Shown: positions 26,897 through 35,927, counted from the stretch's first letter. The stretch: DNA of 64,000 nucleotides from Acinetobacter sp. C26M (GCF_023702675.1 NZ_CP098478.1:372001-436000), one strand, 5' to 3'. Numbers and translations are program-made. Notes: a model not told the origin generated them from the letters alone.

Positions 26897-27295
26897 TCAT
26901 TCCATCGCAAGATAGCGGAAATATCCTATGAAAATAGGATCATTCTGTATTGGCCGTTTTATTTTATGCGGATCATATTTAAAGTCATATTGAGCAATAA
27001 TCCATCTACCATGATCAATACCTTTCAGTCGAGAACGATGCATGAAATGATCTATAAATGTATCAGAATATGATAAGTCTTTGATTAAAAAATCTATTGG
27101 AACTAATCCAAAATCTAGGTGGTTTATTTCTTGATTATTAAGCTTATAATACCCTACACCACATAGATTTTGTAATACATCTATCTCTATATCAGTTTTG
27201 TCATTAGAAAGACCAATCCAAATTGATACAAAACCTTTATGCTCAAAGCCTTGATCATAAAAGTCATCATCATCCGAATAATCAATTTTATTCAT
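26897..27295 (-). CDS. Imm22 (DUF4284)-like immunity protein, 132 aa
   Basis: The phrase EHKGFVSIWIGLSNDKTDIEI resembles the start of the Imm22/DUF4284 family, whose members protect against contact-dependent or polymorphic toxins. The rest is acidic (DYSDDDDFYDQGF near the N-terminus) with many aromatic residues and no membrane span, as expected for a cytoplasmic immunity protein. It lies in a distinctly AT-rich interval between hemF and ribA; no toxin, Rhs or T6SS gene is in the window. The assignment is based on a short resemblance, so the toxin target is unknown. Confidence 0.55.
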   Translation of the reverse strand: MNKIDYSDDDDFYDQGFEHKGFVSIWIGLSNDKTDIEIDVLQNLCGVGYYKLNNQEINHLDFGLVPIDFLIKDLSYSDTFIDHFMHRSRLKGIDHGRWIIAQYDFKYDPHKIKRPIQNDPIFIGYFRYLAME

Positions 27296-27339
27296 AGACT
27301 CACCAAAGATATCTTAATTAAATTGGTCTTTTAACTAGA

Positions 27340-27942
27340 TCAGAAGTCATCTTTTTTATACAGATGATCCATACGCTCACGTTTAGTTTTTAAATATTGT
27401 TCATTGAAAGGATTGCGACCTACCGTTAATGGAACACGCTCAACTACATTGATGCCGAGATCAGTCAAGGCTTTTAATTTGAGCGGGTTATTGGTCAGTA
27501 GTTTCACTTCTTTAATCTGAAGGTGATCCAACATAATGCTACACATATCATAACGACGCGCATCGGCAGGCAAGTTCAATAACAGGTTCGCATCAACTGT
27601 GTCATGTCCTTGATCTTGCAAGGCATAAGCACGGATTTTGTTGGTTAAACCAATACCACGGCCTTCTTGGCGAAGATAAAGAATGACGCCTTGACCTGCA
27701 TCATTGATCAAGCTTTGAGTGGCTTGCAGTTGCGGTCCACAATCACATTTTAATGAAGCGAAAGCATCACCAGTTAAGCATTCTGAATGGATACGGACAA
27801 GTACAGGCTGGTCTGGAGCCGTTTCTAAACCTTTAGATAGCGCCACATGCTCTTCACCTGTTGCAGGGTCTTGAAACACGGAAATATTGAAGTCACCAAA
27901 AGCGGTGGGTAGCTTTGATGTTGCAATAAATTCAATCGGCAC
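27340..27942 (-). CDS. ribA: GTP cyclohydrolase II
   Basis: It opens the imidazole ring of GTP in the first step of riboflavin synthesis. The zinc ligands are Cys55, Cys66 and Cys68 ([17 protein letters not shown]) and the catalytic region is [11 protein letters not shown] place the start at GTG 27942 ([10 protein letters not shown]), which gives 200 residues, the family length; the open frame extends 28 residues upstream to 28026 but that part is unlike RibA. The protein has no DHBP synthase (RibB) domain, so this is the single-function form. Confidence 0.94.
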   Translation of the reverse strand: MPIEFIATSKLPTAFGDFNISVFQDPATGEEHVALSKGLETAPDQPVLVRIHSECLTGDAFASLKCDCGPQLQATQSLINDAGQGVILYLRQEGRGIGLTNKIRAYALQDQGHDTVDANLLLNLPADARRYDMCSIMLDHLQIKEVKLLTNNPLKLKALTDLGINVVERVPLTVGRNPFNEQYLKTKRERMDHLYKKDDF

Positions 27943-28160
27943 AGAGAGCTCACTATGATAATAAAAACAGTTCGAGTATAGCCTAATGTATGAAGATTGC
28001 GTGAACTGGAATTTCTGATTTTTCACATAACTTTTTCTTTTTCATACAAAGAACACAATAATGGTTGATAAACAGTGACATAATTCAGGATAATCTATAG
28101 GTCATTCTTTAAAATTTACAAGAGAATGTTCAGCACTACATCATTCGCACGTGTGGCTGA

Positions 28161-28190
28161 TTGAAGGTAGATCATATTTAATTGTATGAT
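28161..28190 (+). promoter_or_regulatory. Predicted sigma70 promoter of dxs
   Basis: TTGAAG (28161-28166) and TATGAT (28185-28190) with 18 bases between, about 60 bases before the dxs start. Confidence 0.45.
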
Positions 28191-28248
28191 TGCCCCCATT
28201 TAAAACCCAGCTTCGGACTTGCCAGGCTTAAAAAGGCTTTGCCACATT

Positions 28249-30144
28249 ATGTTGTATACCGAAATTCCAACTCAGCGCCCTGTTACGCCATTGTTAGATG
28301 AGATTGATCATCCGCAACAATTACGTCAGCTCGAGCAAAGCCAACTCGCACAAGTGGCGGATGAGTTGCGTCAATATATTTTGTATGCGGCAGGGCAAAG
28401 TGGTGGACACTTTGGCGCAAATTTAGGTGTAATCGAACTAACCGTTGCGCTGCATTATTGTTTTAATACACCAGATGATCGTTTAGTGTGGGATGTGGGT
28501 CATCAAGCTTACCCTCATAAAGTTCTCACAGGTCGTCGTGATCGAATTTCTACGATTCGTAGTAAAAATGGTTTAGCCGCTTTTCCTGCTCGTGATGAAT
28601 CAGAGTTTGATACCTTTGGGGTTGGACATTCATCTACCGCAATTTCTGCTGGTTTGGGTATGGCCTTGGCTCGTCGTTACCAAAAAGATCCATGCGATGT
28701 TGTTGCAATCGTTGGTGATGGTGCAATGACCGCAGGCATGGCTTTTGAAGCGATGAATGATGCAGTTGCTCATGATGCAGATCTTATTGTTGTGTTAAAT
28801 GACAATGATATGTCGATCTCGTGCAGTACTGGTGGTTTTGCAAAACACTTGGCCGCAATTTGGGAAACAGGCCAATTAGTGAATGTAAATGAACAAGGGG
28901 AAGCCTATGTTCAGCCACATCCAAAATGGACGTATAATTCCCGTTTACATCAGTCCGCGACAGATGCTGCTGATAATTTATTTAAAGCAATTGGTTTTGA
29001 TTATTTTGGTCCATTTGATGGGCATGATGTAGAACAACTTGCACAAGTTTTCCATGCGCTGAAAAAGCGTAAAGGACCACGTCTCGTTCATATTTATACT
29101 AAAAAGGGTAAAGGGTTTGCGCCTGCAGAAGCGGATCCAATTACCTATCATGCGATTACCAAGATTGCACCCGTTACGGCTGCACCAGTCAAAAAAACAC
29201 CACCTAAATATTCTGATGTCTTTGGGCAATGGCTATGTGATGAGGCGGCACAAGATGATCGTTTACTCGCGATTACGCCTGCAATGTGTGAAGGCTCAGG
29301 CATGGTTAAATTCGCGCAGCAATACCCAGAGCGTTTCTTTGATGTTGCCATTGCAGAACAGCATGCAGTGACTTTGGCTGCAGGTATGGCATGTGAAGGT
29401 CTTAAACCTGTTGTTGCGATTTATTCAACTTTCTTGCAACGTGGTTATGATCAATTGATTCATGATGTTGCATTGCAAAATCTGGATGTCACGTTTGGTA
29501 TTGATCGTGCTGGTTTGGTGGGTGAAGATGGCCCAACCCATGCTGGTGCATATGATTATGCCTATATGCGTACCGTACCAAACATGGTGATCATGGCACC
29601 GAAAGACGAAAATGAATGTCGCCAAATGCTACATACCGCTTATCTTTATAAAGGTCCAACAGCAGTGCGTTATCCACGTGGGGTAGGTACAGGTGTTGAG
29701 ATTCAACAGCAGATGACAGCGATGGAAATTGGTAAGGCTGAAATCGTTGCTGAATTTAATGTGGAGGCTGAACAACAGATTAGCGTCCTTGCCTTTGGTA
29801 GTCGTGTTGCAGCATCGGTAGAAGCAACTCAGCAATTTGCACACAAACACTCGATGGGTGTACGTGTGGTGAATATGCGTTTTGTGAAGCCTTTAGATGA
29901 GCAAATGCTTCGTGATTTGGCTCCACGGACTCAACTGTTTGTAACGGTAGAGGAACATGCTGTGATGGCTGGAGCGGGTAGTGCAGTCAATGAGTTTTTG
30001 GCACAAGCACGAATCGTCAAACCGATCTTGAATCTTGGCTTAGCTGATACCTTCTTGCATCAAGCAACACACCAACAAATGTTGCAAGATAGTGGTTTAG
30101 ATGCTCAAGGAATCTTGGCCTCAATTGAGCAAGCTTGGTTTTAA
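28249..30144 (+). CDS. dxs: 1-deoxy-D-xylulose-5-phosphate synthase
   Basis: It condenses pyruvate and glyceraldehyde 3-phosphate with thiamine diphosphate, opening the MEP isoprenoid pathway. [20 protein letters not shown] and [20 protein letters not shown] (ThDP-binding GDG..N type motif) mark the N-terminal domain, [27 protein letters not shown] the pyrimidine domain, and [14 protein letters not shown] phrase [20 protein letters not shown] the transketolase signature. I place the start at ATG 28249 ([11 protein letters not shown]), giving 631 residues; the frame from 28219 adds ten residues with no support. suhB follows after a hairpin. Confidence 0.97.
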   Translation: MLYTEIPTQRPVTPLLDEIDHPQQLRQLEQSQLAQVADELRQYILYAAGQSGGHFGANLGVIELTVALHYCFNTPDDRLVWDVGHQAYPHKVLTGRRDRISTIRSKNGLAAFPARDESEFDTFGVGHSSTAISAGLGMALARRYQKDPCDVVAIVGDGAMTAGMAFEAMNDAVAHDADLIVVLNDNDMSISCSTGGFAKHLAAIWETGQLVNVNEQGEAYVQPHPKWTYNSRLHQSATDAADNLFKAIGFDYFGPFDGHDVEQLAQVFHALKKRKGPRLVHIYTKKGKGFAPAEADPITYHAITKIAPVTAAPVKKTPPKYSDVFGQWLCDEAAQDDRLLAITPAMCEGSGMVKFAQQYPERFFDVAIAEQHAVTLAAGMACEGLKPVVAIYSTFLQRGYDQLIHDVALQNLDVTFGIDRAGLVGEDGPTHAGAYDYAYMRTVPNMVIMAPKDENECRQMLHTAYLYKGPTAVRYPRGVGTGVEIQQQMTAMEIGKAEIVAEFNVEAEQQISVLAFGSRVAASVEATQQFAHKHSMGVRVVNMRFVKPLDEQMLRDLAPRTQLFVTVEEHAVMAGAGSAVNEFLAQARIVKPILNLGLADTFLHQATHQQMLQDSGLDAQGILASIEQAWF

Positions 30145-30194
30145 TCTATAAGTTCATGTAAAAGCGAAAATAATTTTTCGCAACATTTTTCCCC

Positions 30195-30232
30195 TAAAAG
30201 CGCTTATATTTGCTAGAATATACGCGCTTTTA
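30195..30232 (+). terminator. Hairpin between dxs and suhB, overlapping an extended -10
   Basis: TAAAAGCGC pairs with GCGCTTTTA and inside it ATATT pairs with AATAT. The T tract is short. The loop side contains TGCTAGAAT (30211-30219), an extended -10 promoter pattern that could start suhB transcription. Confidence 0.5.
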
Positions 30233-30277
30233 TGCATTATTCTTTGTCAAAATCTTCAAATTTGTAGTGGGTGTTCA

Positions 30278-31108
30278 ATGGAACCTATGGTGGTTATGGC
30301 TGCGCGTGCGGCTCAAACAGTTGGTCAAGAGCTTTTAAAGGCGCATCAGAATCGTCATAAACTCGATTTGCAAGTTGAAGAAAAAGGCATTGATGGTCCA
30401 GTAACGCGTGTCGATCGTTACTTGGAGCAACTTACAATTGATACCCTCCGTAAAAGCTATAAAAACCACAGCTTCCTTGGTGAAGAGTTTGGTATGCAAG
30501 AAGGTAAAGGTCACGATGCAGATTGGTGCTGGGTGATTGATCCTTTAGATGGCACACAAAACTTTATCAATGGTCTTCCGCATTTTTGTATTTCTATCGC
30601 TGTACAGCACAAAGGCGTAACTCAGCACGGTGTGATCTATGATCCTGTACGTGATGAATTGTTCTCTGCAAGCCGTGGTCGCGGTGCCGTGATGAATCAA
30701 CGTCGTATTCGTGTCAATGTAAAAGAAAACCTAGAAAACACTTTCCTTGCTGTTGGTCATCCTTACCGTGCAAAGCGTAATGGCGAAATTGTCTCTTATG
30801 CGGAACAACATTTTGCTTCATTATTGGCTGTCACTAAGTCAGGTGCACAAATTCGCCGTGGCGGTTCAGCTGCATTAGATTTGGCTTATGTTGCTGCTGG
30901 TCGTTTTGATGGTTTCTTTGAGCTAGGCTTAAAACCATGGGATATCGCTGCGGGTGAGTTGATTGTGAAAGAGGCGGGCGGTGTTGTTGTTGATGCTCGT
31001 GGTGGCAATGATTCATTAGATAATGGTCAAGTCCTTGCGTGTTCACTTAAAATGTTAAAACCATTGATGCAAGCAGTTGTTCCAGCTTGGGCAGATGCTG
31101 CAAAATAA
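30278..31108 (+). CDS. suhB: Inositol-1-monophosphatase family protein
   Basis: A Mg2+-dependent phosphatase; in enterobacteria SuhB also supports rRNA antitermination. The metal ligands are Glu70 (LGEEFG), Asp88 and Asp91 (WVIDPLDGTQNF); the second signature WDIAAGELIVKEAGG lies at the C-terminal side. The length (276 residues) is normal. It follows dxs after a hairpin. Confidence 0.95.
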   Translation: MEPMVVMAARAAQTVGQELLKAHQNRHKLDLQVEEKGIDGPVTRVDRYLEQLTIDTLRKSYKNHSFLGEEFGMQEGKGHDADWCWVIDPLDGTQNFINGLPHFCISIAVQHKGVTQHGVIYDPVRDELFSASRGRGAVMNQRRIRVNVKENLENTFLAVGHPYRAKRNGEIVSYAEQHFASLLAVTKSGAQIRRGGSAALDLAYVAAGRFDGFFELGLKPWDIAAGELIVKEAGGVVVDARGGNDSLDNGQVLACSLKMLKPLMQAVVPAWADAAK

Positions 31109-31120
31109 TTTTTAGATTTA

Positions 31121-31150
31121 AAAAAAGAGTAGCATTAGCTACTCTTTTTT
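31121..31150. terminator. Bidirectional terminator
   Basis: AAAAAAGAGTAGC and GCTACTCTTTTTT pair around ATTA between suhB and the convergent membrane-protein gene, whose stop codon lies within the stem. Confidence 0.9.
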
Positions 31151-31548
31151 TTGTGCAATAAGGCGGGAATAATAAAGAGCTGAAATAAAAGTAGAATAAC
31201 TGTATTGATTAAATAAGCAGCCCAATAAGGGGGTGCGTGCATAGCACCGAAAATGGCAATCAATAATTGACCAATCACGATGAAGCTACAGATTGAATAG
31301 GTGAGGAGGGGACATGTTTTATCTAGCATTAGGGCCGATGCAAAGCCACGAACGATAAAATAAATTGAAAAAGCAAGACAGGTAAACAACACGCCTTCAA
31401 TAGGATATTTAAAGATGTGTCCAGCATCATGAATAAAGGGGTAGGTATTTTCCTGCTGTCCATGATAAATAATATTCAGGCATCCAAATAACCATAAACC
31501 CAATAATAATCTGATCAGCATAAAATTATTTTGTATATTATTTTTCAT
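31135..31548 (-). CDS. Hypothetical four-span membrane protein, 137 aa
   Basis: Hydrophobic segments are visible at about residues 10-28, 47-66, 84-104 and 110-130, with the basic LHKKKSS at the end. There is no known motif. His-rich bits (GHIFKYP, AMHAPPYW) could bind a cofactor, but there is no evidence. The family looks like the small uncharacterised inner-membrane proteins of this group. It is convergent with suhB. Confidence 0.6.
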   Translation of the reverse strand: MKNNIQNNFMLIRLLLGLWLFGCLNIIYHGQQENTYPFIHDAGHIFKYPIEGVLFTCLAFSIYFIVRGFASALMLDKTCPLLTYSICSFIVIGQLLIAIFGAMHAPPYWAAYLINTVILLLFQLFIIPALLHKKKSS

Positions 31549-31652
31549 GTTTTAGTTGAAGTAATTCATTGTTGCCAAAAAGAATAATTGTATACTTTGC
31601 GGAAGGGTATAGTTTATTTGTGAGCGTTAAGCTCGGTATTTTCTAAAAAAAC

Positions 31653-31680
31653 GTGACTTTCTTAAACTTTCTGCTATAAT
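31653..31680 (+). promoter_or_regulatory. Predicted sigma70 promoter of the helicase gene
   Basis: GTGACT (31653-31658) and a consensus TATAAT (31675-31680) separated by 16 bases. Transcription from about 31687 would give a leader of roughly 270 bases before the helicase ATG. Confidence 0.6.
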
Positions 31681-31686
31681 CCGCCC

Positions 31687-31957
31687 ACGCACTTAAATTC
31701 CAGTTCATTACCTGAACATTCAGTTCTATTCATTATTAGCGCACGCTGTCCGTAGAGAGGACCACATCTTGCGCCCAAATCGCTTAGCGATTCTTCAGGT
31801 TGAAGCAGTAATCAAGCGTGCGTTAAGTCCACATCGTCGTTATTCGGATCGCCGCTGAACATCATCTATTTTTCAGCTTGAGTCGCTTTGCCGCTTGTTG
31901 CCGATGTCTATTTTTTGTATTTATTAAAATGGAGCACCCATTAGGGTGAAACTCTCT
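31687..31957 (+). promoter_or_regulatory. Long structured 5' leader of the DEAD-box helicase mRNA
   Basis: Three pairings are visible: GTTCA/TGAAC (31703-31717), a long-range stem TTAGCGCACGCT (31736-31747) with AGCGTGCGTTAA (31815-31826) with one mismatch, and inside it AATCGC-TTA-GCGATT (31779-31793). The long-range stem encloses the Shine-Dalgarno and start of a 29-codon frame. This suits cis-regulation of the helicase, for example by temperature or autoregulation, which is inference. Confidence 0.45.
31769..31858 (+). CDS. Candidate 29-aa leader peptide (uORF)
   Basis: A TTG start preceded eight bases earlier by AGAGAGG opens a 29-residue frame that ends at TGA 31858. The peptide begins MRPNRLAILQVEAVIKRALS and ends in an Arg-rich tail (PHRRYSDRR). 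Its codons look like those of neighbouring genes. It lies inside the leader of the helicase mRNA, about 100 bases before the helicase ATG, in a region folded by a long-range stem. It could be a translated regulatory peptide or a by-chance frame in a structured RNA. No homolog is known to me. Confidence 0.35.
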   Translation: MRPNRLAILQVEAVIKRALSPHRRYSDRR

Positions 31958-33913
31958 ATGAGCAAAACTTTTGCCGAATTTTCTTTACACGAAACCTTAC
32001 AACAAGCGCTTGAAGGTTTAGGTTTTACCACTCCAACTCCTGTGCAAGAACAAGCGATTCCCGCTGCGTTAGAAGGGAAAGATTTATTAGTTTCGAGCCA
32101 AACTGGTTCAGGTAAAACAGCTGCATTTTTACTTCCAACGTTAAATGCATTAGCAGGCGAAGAAGCATTTGTTTCTTTTAAAGACCGTATGAAAGCGGTT
32201 ACTCAGCCTACTATTTTAGTTATTTCTCCTACGCGTGAATTGGCTCAACAAGTAAGCCAAGACGCGATTGCATTTGTACGTCACATGAAAGGTGTTCGTA
32301 TTGCTGCAATTATGGGTGGTATGCCTTTTGGTAAACAAATTCAACAGCTTAAAGGTGCGCAAGTTGTTGTTGCGACTCCAGGTCGTTTACTTGACCTTGT
32401 AAACCGTCGTCAAATTAAACTTGATAAAGTTGAATCATTAATTGTTGATGAAGCAGACCGTATGCTTGATCTAGGCTTCTCTGAAGATTTAGAAGCAATT
32501 GGTGAATTAGCTGCAAACCGTAAACAAACATTAATGTTCTCTGCAACATTTGCGGATCGTATTATCCGTCTTGCTGAACGCATGATGAATGATCCACAAC
32601 GTATTGCAATCGAAACTGGTCACAGTACCAATACTGATGTAACTCAAACATTACATTGGACTGATGGTTTTGAACACAAGAAAAAATTACTTACGCATTG
32701 GTTATCTGACGAATCAGTAGATCAAGCTGTAGTTTTCGCAAGCACGCAAGAAGATACAGATATGCTTGCTGAAGAATTAGCTGAAGCTGGTCACTCAGTT
32801 GTTGCGTTGCACGGTGCAATGCCACAAACCGTTCGTAACCGTCGTTTACGTAGTATTCGTGAAGGTCGTGCAAAAATCTTGGTTGCAACTGACGTTGCAG
32901 CGCGTGGTTTAGACGTACCAACAATTTCACACGTAATTAACTTCGGTTTACCGATGAAAAACGAAGACTACGTACACCGTATCGGTCGTACAGGTCGTGC
33001 TGGTCGTACAGGCCAAGCGGTTACTTTAGCGACTTACCGTGAGCGTGGCAAAATCCGTGCTTTAGAAGATTATTTAGATGCACGTTTAAATGTATCTGAA
33101 ATTGAAGGCTTAGAGCCATCTCCACCTCCTGCTCGCTCAGGTCGTGATGGTGGTGGTCGTGGCCGTGATGGCGGTGGTCGTGGTCGTGGTGGCCGTGATG
33201 GCGGTCGTGGTGGTTTCGGCGGTGGTCGTCGTTTTGAAGGTGAAAGCAGCTTCAAACGTCGTGAAGGTGGTGATGACCGTCCACGCCGTAGCTTCGATGA
33301 CAAACCACGTGGTGAACGCCCATCATTTGGTGGCGAAGATCGTCCACGTCGCGAATTTAATTCAGATCGTCCACGCCGTGAAGGTGGTTTCGAAGACCGT
33401 CCACGTCGCGAGTTCAACTCTGATCGTCCACGTCGTGAAGGTGGTTTTGAAGACCGTCCACGTCGCGAGTTCAATTCTGACCGTCCACGTCGTGAAGGTG
33501 GTTTTGATGACCGTCCGAAGCGTAGCTTTGGTGGTGAAGATCGTCCGCGTCGCGAGTTCAACTCTGACCGTCCACGTCGCGAAGGTGGTTTTAATGATAA
33601 ACCGCGTTTTGATTCGAATGATGACAACCGTGGCAACCGTGTAGATTACAAACCACGTCGTGAAGGTAGCTTCGGTGACCGTCCAAAACGTGATTTTGGT
33701 GATCGCCCACAACGTGAAGGTGGTTTTGGTGACCGTAAGCGTAGCTTCGGTGGTGATGACCGTCCAAAACGTAGCTTCGGTGGTGAAGATCGTCCAAAAC
33801 GCAGCTTCGGTGGTGAAGATCGTCCAAAGCGTAAGTTTGGTGAAGATAGCCCAGCACGTGGTACACGTGAAGAAACTTTCGGTGGTGACCGTCGTCGCAA
33901 AAACGATTTTTAA
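31958..33913 (+). CDS. DEAD-box RNA helicase (RhlE-like) with Arg/Gly-rich repetitive tail, 651 aa
   Basis: All helicase motifs are present: Q-motif TPTPVQEQAIP (26-36), Walker A SQTGSGKT (47-54), PTRELAQQ, VDEADRML, FSATF, and HRIGRTGRAGRTG. The core ends near residue 385. The remaining ~265 residues are low-complexity, with RGG-like GRDGGGRGRDGGGRGRGG and then repeats of DRPRREFNS-DRPRREGGFE/D type, likely disordered and RNA-binding. It unwinds RNA and probably serves ribosome assembly or cold adaptation; the exact paralog (RhlE, RhlB, DeaD) is not certain. I start at ATG 31958 (MSKTFAEFSL); the frame opens four codons earlier at 31946. Confidence 0.94.
   Translation: MSKTFAEFSLHETLQQALEGLGFTTPTPVQEQAIPAALEGKDLLVSSQTGSGKTAAFLLPTLNALAGEEAFVSFKDRMKAVTQPTILVISPTRELAQQVSQDAIAFVRHMKGVRIAAIMGGMPFGKQIQQLKGAQVVVATPGRLLDLVNRRQIKLDKVESLIVDEADRMLDLGFSEDLEAIGELAANRKQTLMFSATFADRIIRLAERMMNDPQRIAIETGHSTNTDVTQTLHWTDGFEHKKKLLTHWLSDESVDQAVVFASTQEDTDMLAEELAEAGHSVVALHGAMPQTVRNRRLRSIREGRAKILVATDVAARGLDVPTISHVINFGLPMKNEDYVHRIGRTGRAGRTGQAVTLATYRERGKIRALEDYLDARLNVSEIEGLEPSPPPARSGRDGGGRGRDGGGRGRGGRDGGRGGFGGGRRFEGESSFKRREGGDDRPRRSFDDKPRGERPSFGGEDRPRREFNSDRPRREGGFEDRPRREFNSDRPRREGGFEDRPRREFNSDRPRREGGFDDRPKRSFGGEDRPRREFNSDRPRREGGFNDKPRFDSNDDNRGNRVDYKPRREGSFGDRPKRDFGDRPQREGGFGDRKRSFGGDDRPKRSFGGEDRPKRSFGGEDRPKRKFGEDSPARGTREETFGGDRRRKNDF
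33140..33900 (+). repeat. In-frame repeats encoding the helicase tail
   Basis: The DNA repeats the units for DRPRRE-FNS and DRPRREGGFE (about 57 bases per double unit between about 33330 and 33600), then KRSFGGED units. They are in frame, so copy-number change would keep the protein readable. This is coding repeat DNA, not a CRISPR array. Confidence 0.8.
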
Positions 33914-33937
33914 TCGTTAAAAACCGATAAAAACAAG

Positions 33938-33964
33938 AAGCCAGTTGAAAAACTGGCTTTTTTA
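33938..33964 (+). terminator. Terminator of the helicase gene
   Basis: AAGCCAGTT and AACTGGCTT pair around the GAAA loop and are followed by six T residues. Confidence 0.9.
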
Positions 33965-34023
33965 TTTTGTGTTAGTCATGTAAAATCTAAAAAATGTGTA
34001 CTAATTCAAATTTTATATAAGAA

Positions 34024-34236
34024 ATGAATAAGGTTAAGCAAAATAAAAGTCTTTTGAGTCAAATGTGGTCTTTCATGTGTAGTGAAGGACTACCATGTCT
34101 ATTTGTCATTCTTATGCTTTGTAATGGTTTGTTCTTTGCTTATGCACTTTTTGATACTAATCACTCTGACTCATTTAATGTCAATTCTCAACATACAACT
34201 AGCCAAACTGTTTCGAAGAATAACTACATAAATTAA
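34024..34236 (+). CDS. Possible small membrane protein, 70 aa
   Basis: Residues 22-43 (GLPCLFVILMLCNGLFFAYALF) would form one membrane helix, with a basic N-terminus (NKVKQNK) and a polar tail rich in Ser, Thr and Asn. There is no clear ribosome-binding site (ATATAAGAA before the ATG). It is a low-confidence gene that fits between the helicase terminator and the mla operon. No family is known to me. Confidence 0.4.
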   Translation: MNKVKQNKSLLSQMWSFMCSEGLPCLFVILMLCNGLFFAYALFDTNHSDSFNVNSQHTTSQTVSKNNYIN

Positions 34237-34332
34237 ATAATCTTCATACCATCGGTTATCAAAATAAAAACAAGCGTTTAATGTTTCAGTGTATAGTATG
34301 CGTGCATAAAAAGTGCAGGAATGAATGCCATT

Positions 34333-35151
34333 ATGAATAACAAATCTCCTCTCGATAGCGAAGCCTTAATTGAAGTTAAAAACTTGAGCTTTAATCGAGG
34401 AGAACGCGTCATTTATGACGATATCAGTCTTAAAATTCGACGTGGTCAAATTACTGCAATTATGGGACCGTCAGGCACGGGTAAGACAACTTTATTACGT
34501 TTGATTGGTGGACAGTTGAGTCCAGACCAAGGTGAAGTGCTGCTTGATGGTAAAAATATTGCAGCGATGTCTCGGAATGAGTTATTTGCAGCTCGCGCAC
34601 GTATGGGAATGTTATTCCAGAGTGGGGCTTTATTTACCGATATGTCGGCTTATGAAAATGTAGCCTTTCCAATTCGTGCACACACCAAGTTACCTGAACA
34701 TATTATTGCTGAATTAGTAGGCTTAAAACTAGAATCCGTAGGCTTGCGTGGTGCTGAGCAATTAATGCCCTCTGAACTTTCAGGTGGGATGAACCGTCGT
34801 GTTGCTTTGGCGCGTGCGATTGCGTTGGATCCTGAGCTGATTATGTATGATGAGCCCTTTGCAGGCCAAGATCCGATTGTCATGGGTGTTTTAACCCGTC
34901 TTATTCGCTCTTTGCGAGAAGCTCTCGATTTAACAACCATTATTGTCTCGCATGATGTTGCAGAGACTTTATCGATTGCTGATTATATTTATGTGGTGGC
35001 AGAAGGCAAAATTCAGGGTGAAGGTTCACCTGAACAATTAAAAAATCATGCATCGCCATTTGTACGCCAGTTTTTAACAGGTTCAGTTGAGGGGCCTGTC
35101 GAATATCAATTTACACACCAAGCATATTTAGATAACGAGGTTCGTCCATGA
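34333..35151 (+). CDS. mlaF: Phospholipid ABC transporter ATP-binding protein MlaF
   Basis: The ATPase of the Mla inner-membrane complex, which moves phospholipids between the outer and inner membranes. Walker A GPSGTGKTT, signature ELSGGMNRRVALARAIA and Walker B LIMYDEPF are present; the C-terminal extension ends YQFTHQAYLDNEVRP. I start at ATG 34333 (MNNKSPLDSE): the ATG at 34321 follows AGGA immediately with no spacing. The gene opens the mlaFEDCB operon, and its stop overlaps the mlaE start by four bases (ATGA). Confidence 0.96.
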   Translation: MNNKSPLDSEALIEVKNLSFNRGERVIYDDISLKIRRGQITAIMGPSGTGKTTLLRLIGGQLSPDQGEVLLDGKNIAAMSRNELFAARARMGMLFQSGALFTDMSAYENVAFPIRAHTKLPEHIIAELVGLKLESVGLRGAEQLMPSELSGGMNRRVALARAIALDPELIMYDEPFAGQDPIVMGVLTRLIRSLREALDLTTIIVSHDVAETLSIADYIYVVAEGKIQGEGSPEQLKNHASPFVRQFLTGSVEGPVEYQFTHQAYLDNEVRP

Positions 35152-35927
35152 ATGCGATTGCCTGGTTAGGTAGACTCGTTATTGAGCGGATAAAAGGGAT
35201 TGGTGCTGCGGCACTGATGCTTTTGCAAGTTTTATTTTCCATGCCATCAAAAGGTGGGTTTCAGCGCTTTATTTATCAAATGTATCGTGTCGGGGTGATG
35301 TCCCTGCTGATTATCGCTGTTTCAGGTTTGTTTATTGGTGCGGTTCTTGGTCTTCAGATGTACAGCATTCTGGTCACTTTTGGTAGTGAGGCAATGTTGG
35401 GCACTGCAATTTCATTAACTCTGTTGCGTGAACTGGCGTCAGTGGTTGCTGCATTGTTATTTGCAGGTCGTGCAGGTTCAGCATTAACAGCTGAAATCGG
35501 CTCAATGAAGCAAAGTGAACAACTCGCCAGCATGGAAATGATTGGTGTTGATCCGCTGAGACAAATCGTATCGCCACGTTTGTGGGCTGGGATTGTCAGC
35601 TTGCCGATGCTCACGGTGATTTTTGCAACCATTGGTATTATTGGCGGCAAAATGGTAGGTGTCGATTTCTTAGGTGCGGATGAAGGTTCATTCTGGGGTG
35701 GTATGCAAAGCAGCGTACAATTCTGGCATGACATTTTTAACGGCACCATTATTAAAAGCATTGTATTTGCTTTAATTTGTACATGGGTAGCGGTCTATCA
35801 AGGTTATGCTTGTGATCCGACGCCAGAAGGTATCGCGACCGCAATGACGAGAACGGTTGTATATTCTTCACTTTGTGTATTAGGTTTTGATTTCGTGTTG
35901 ACTGCGGTCATGTTCGGAGGGATTTAA
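35148..35927 (+). CDS. mlaE: Phospholipid ABC transporter permease MlaE
   Basis: Integral membrane permease of the Mla complex, with about five hydrophobic segments and the conserved cytoplasmic loop phrase AEIGSMKQSEQLASMEMIGVDP, which contacts MlaF. At 259 residues it has the normal length. Its ATG overlaps the mlaF stop, and its stop shares a base with mlaD. Confidence 0.96.
   Translation: MNAIAWLGRLVIERIKGIGAAALMLLQVLFSMPSKGGFQRFIYQMYRVGVMSLLIIAVSGLFIGAVLGLQMYSILVTFGSEAMLGTAISLTLLRELASVVAALLFAGRAGSALTAEIGSMKQSEQLASMEMIGVDPLRQIVSPRLWAGIVSLPMLTVIFATIGIIGGKMVGVDFLGADEGSFWGGMQSSVQFWHDIFNGTIIKSIVFALICTWVAVYQGYACDPTPEGIATAMTRTVVYSSLCVLGFDFVLTAVMFGGI

Noticed and set aside
31687..31860. tRNA-like or known-riboswitch fold in the helicase leader
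   Set aside because: No acceptor stem, T-loop (GTTCGA) or CCA end and no riboswitch consensus I know; reported instead as an unclassified leader.
33330..33600. Regular short repeats that could be taken for a CRISPR array
   Set aside because: The repeats are in frame within the helicase gene, have no unique spacers of constant length, and no cas gene is present.
33070..33636. Minus-strand open frame of 188 codons, Arg/Ser/Pro-rich
   Set aside because: It is the antisense of the repetitive helicase tail; the repeat keeps other frames open by chance. The plus-strand gene is strongly supported.
35354..35761. Minus-strand open frame of 135 codons
   Set aside because: Antisense to mlaE, which fits exactly in the mla operon.
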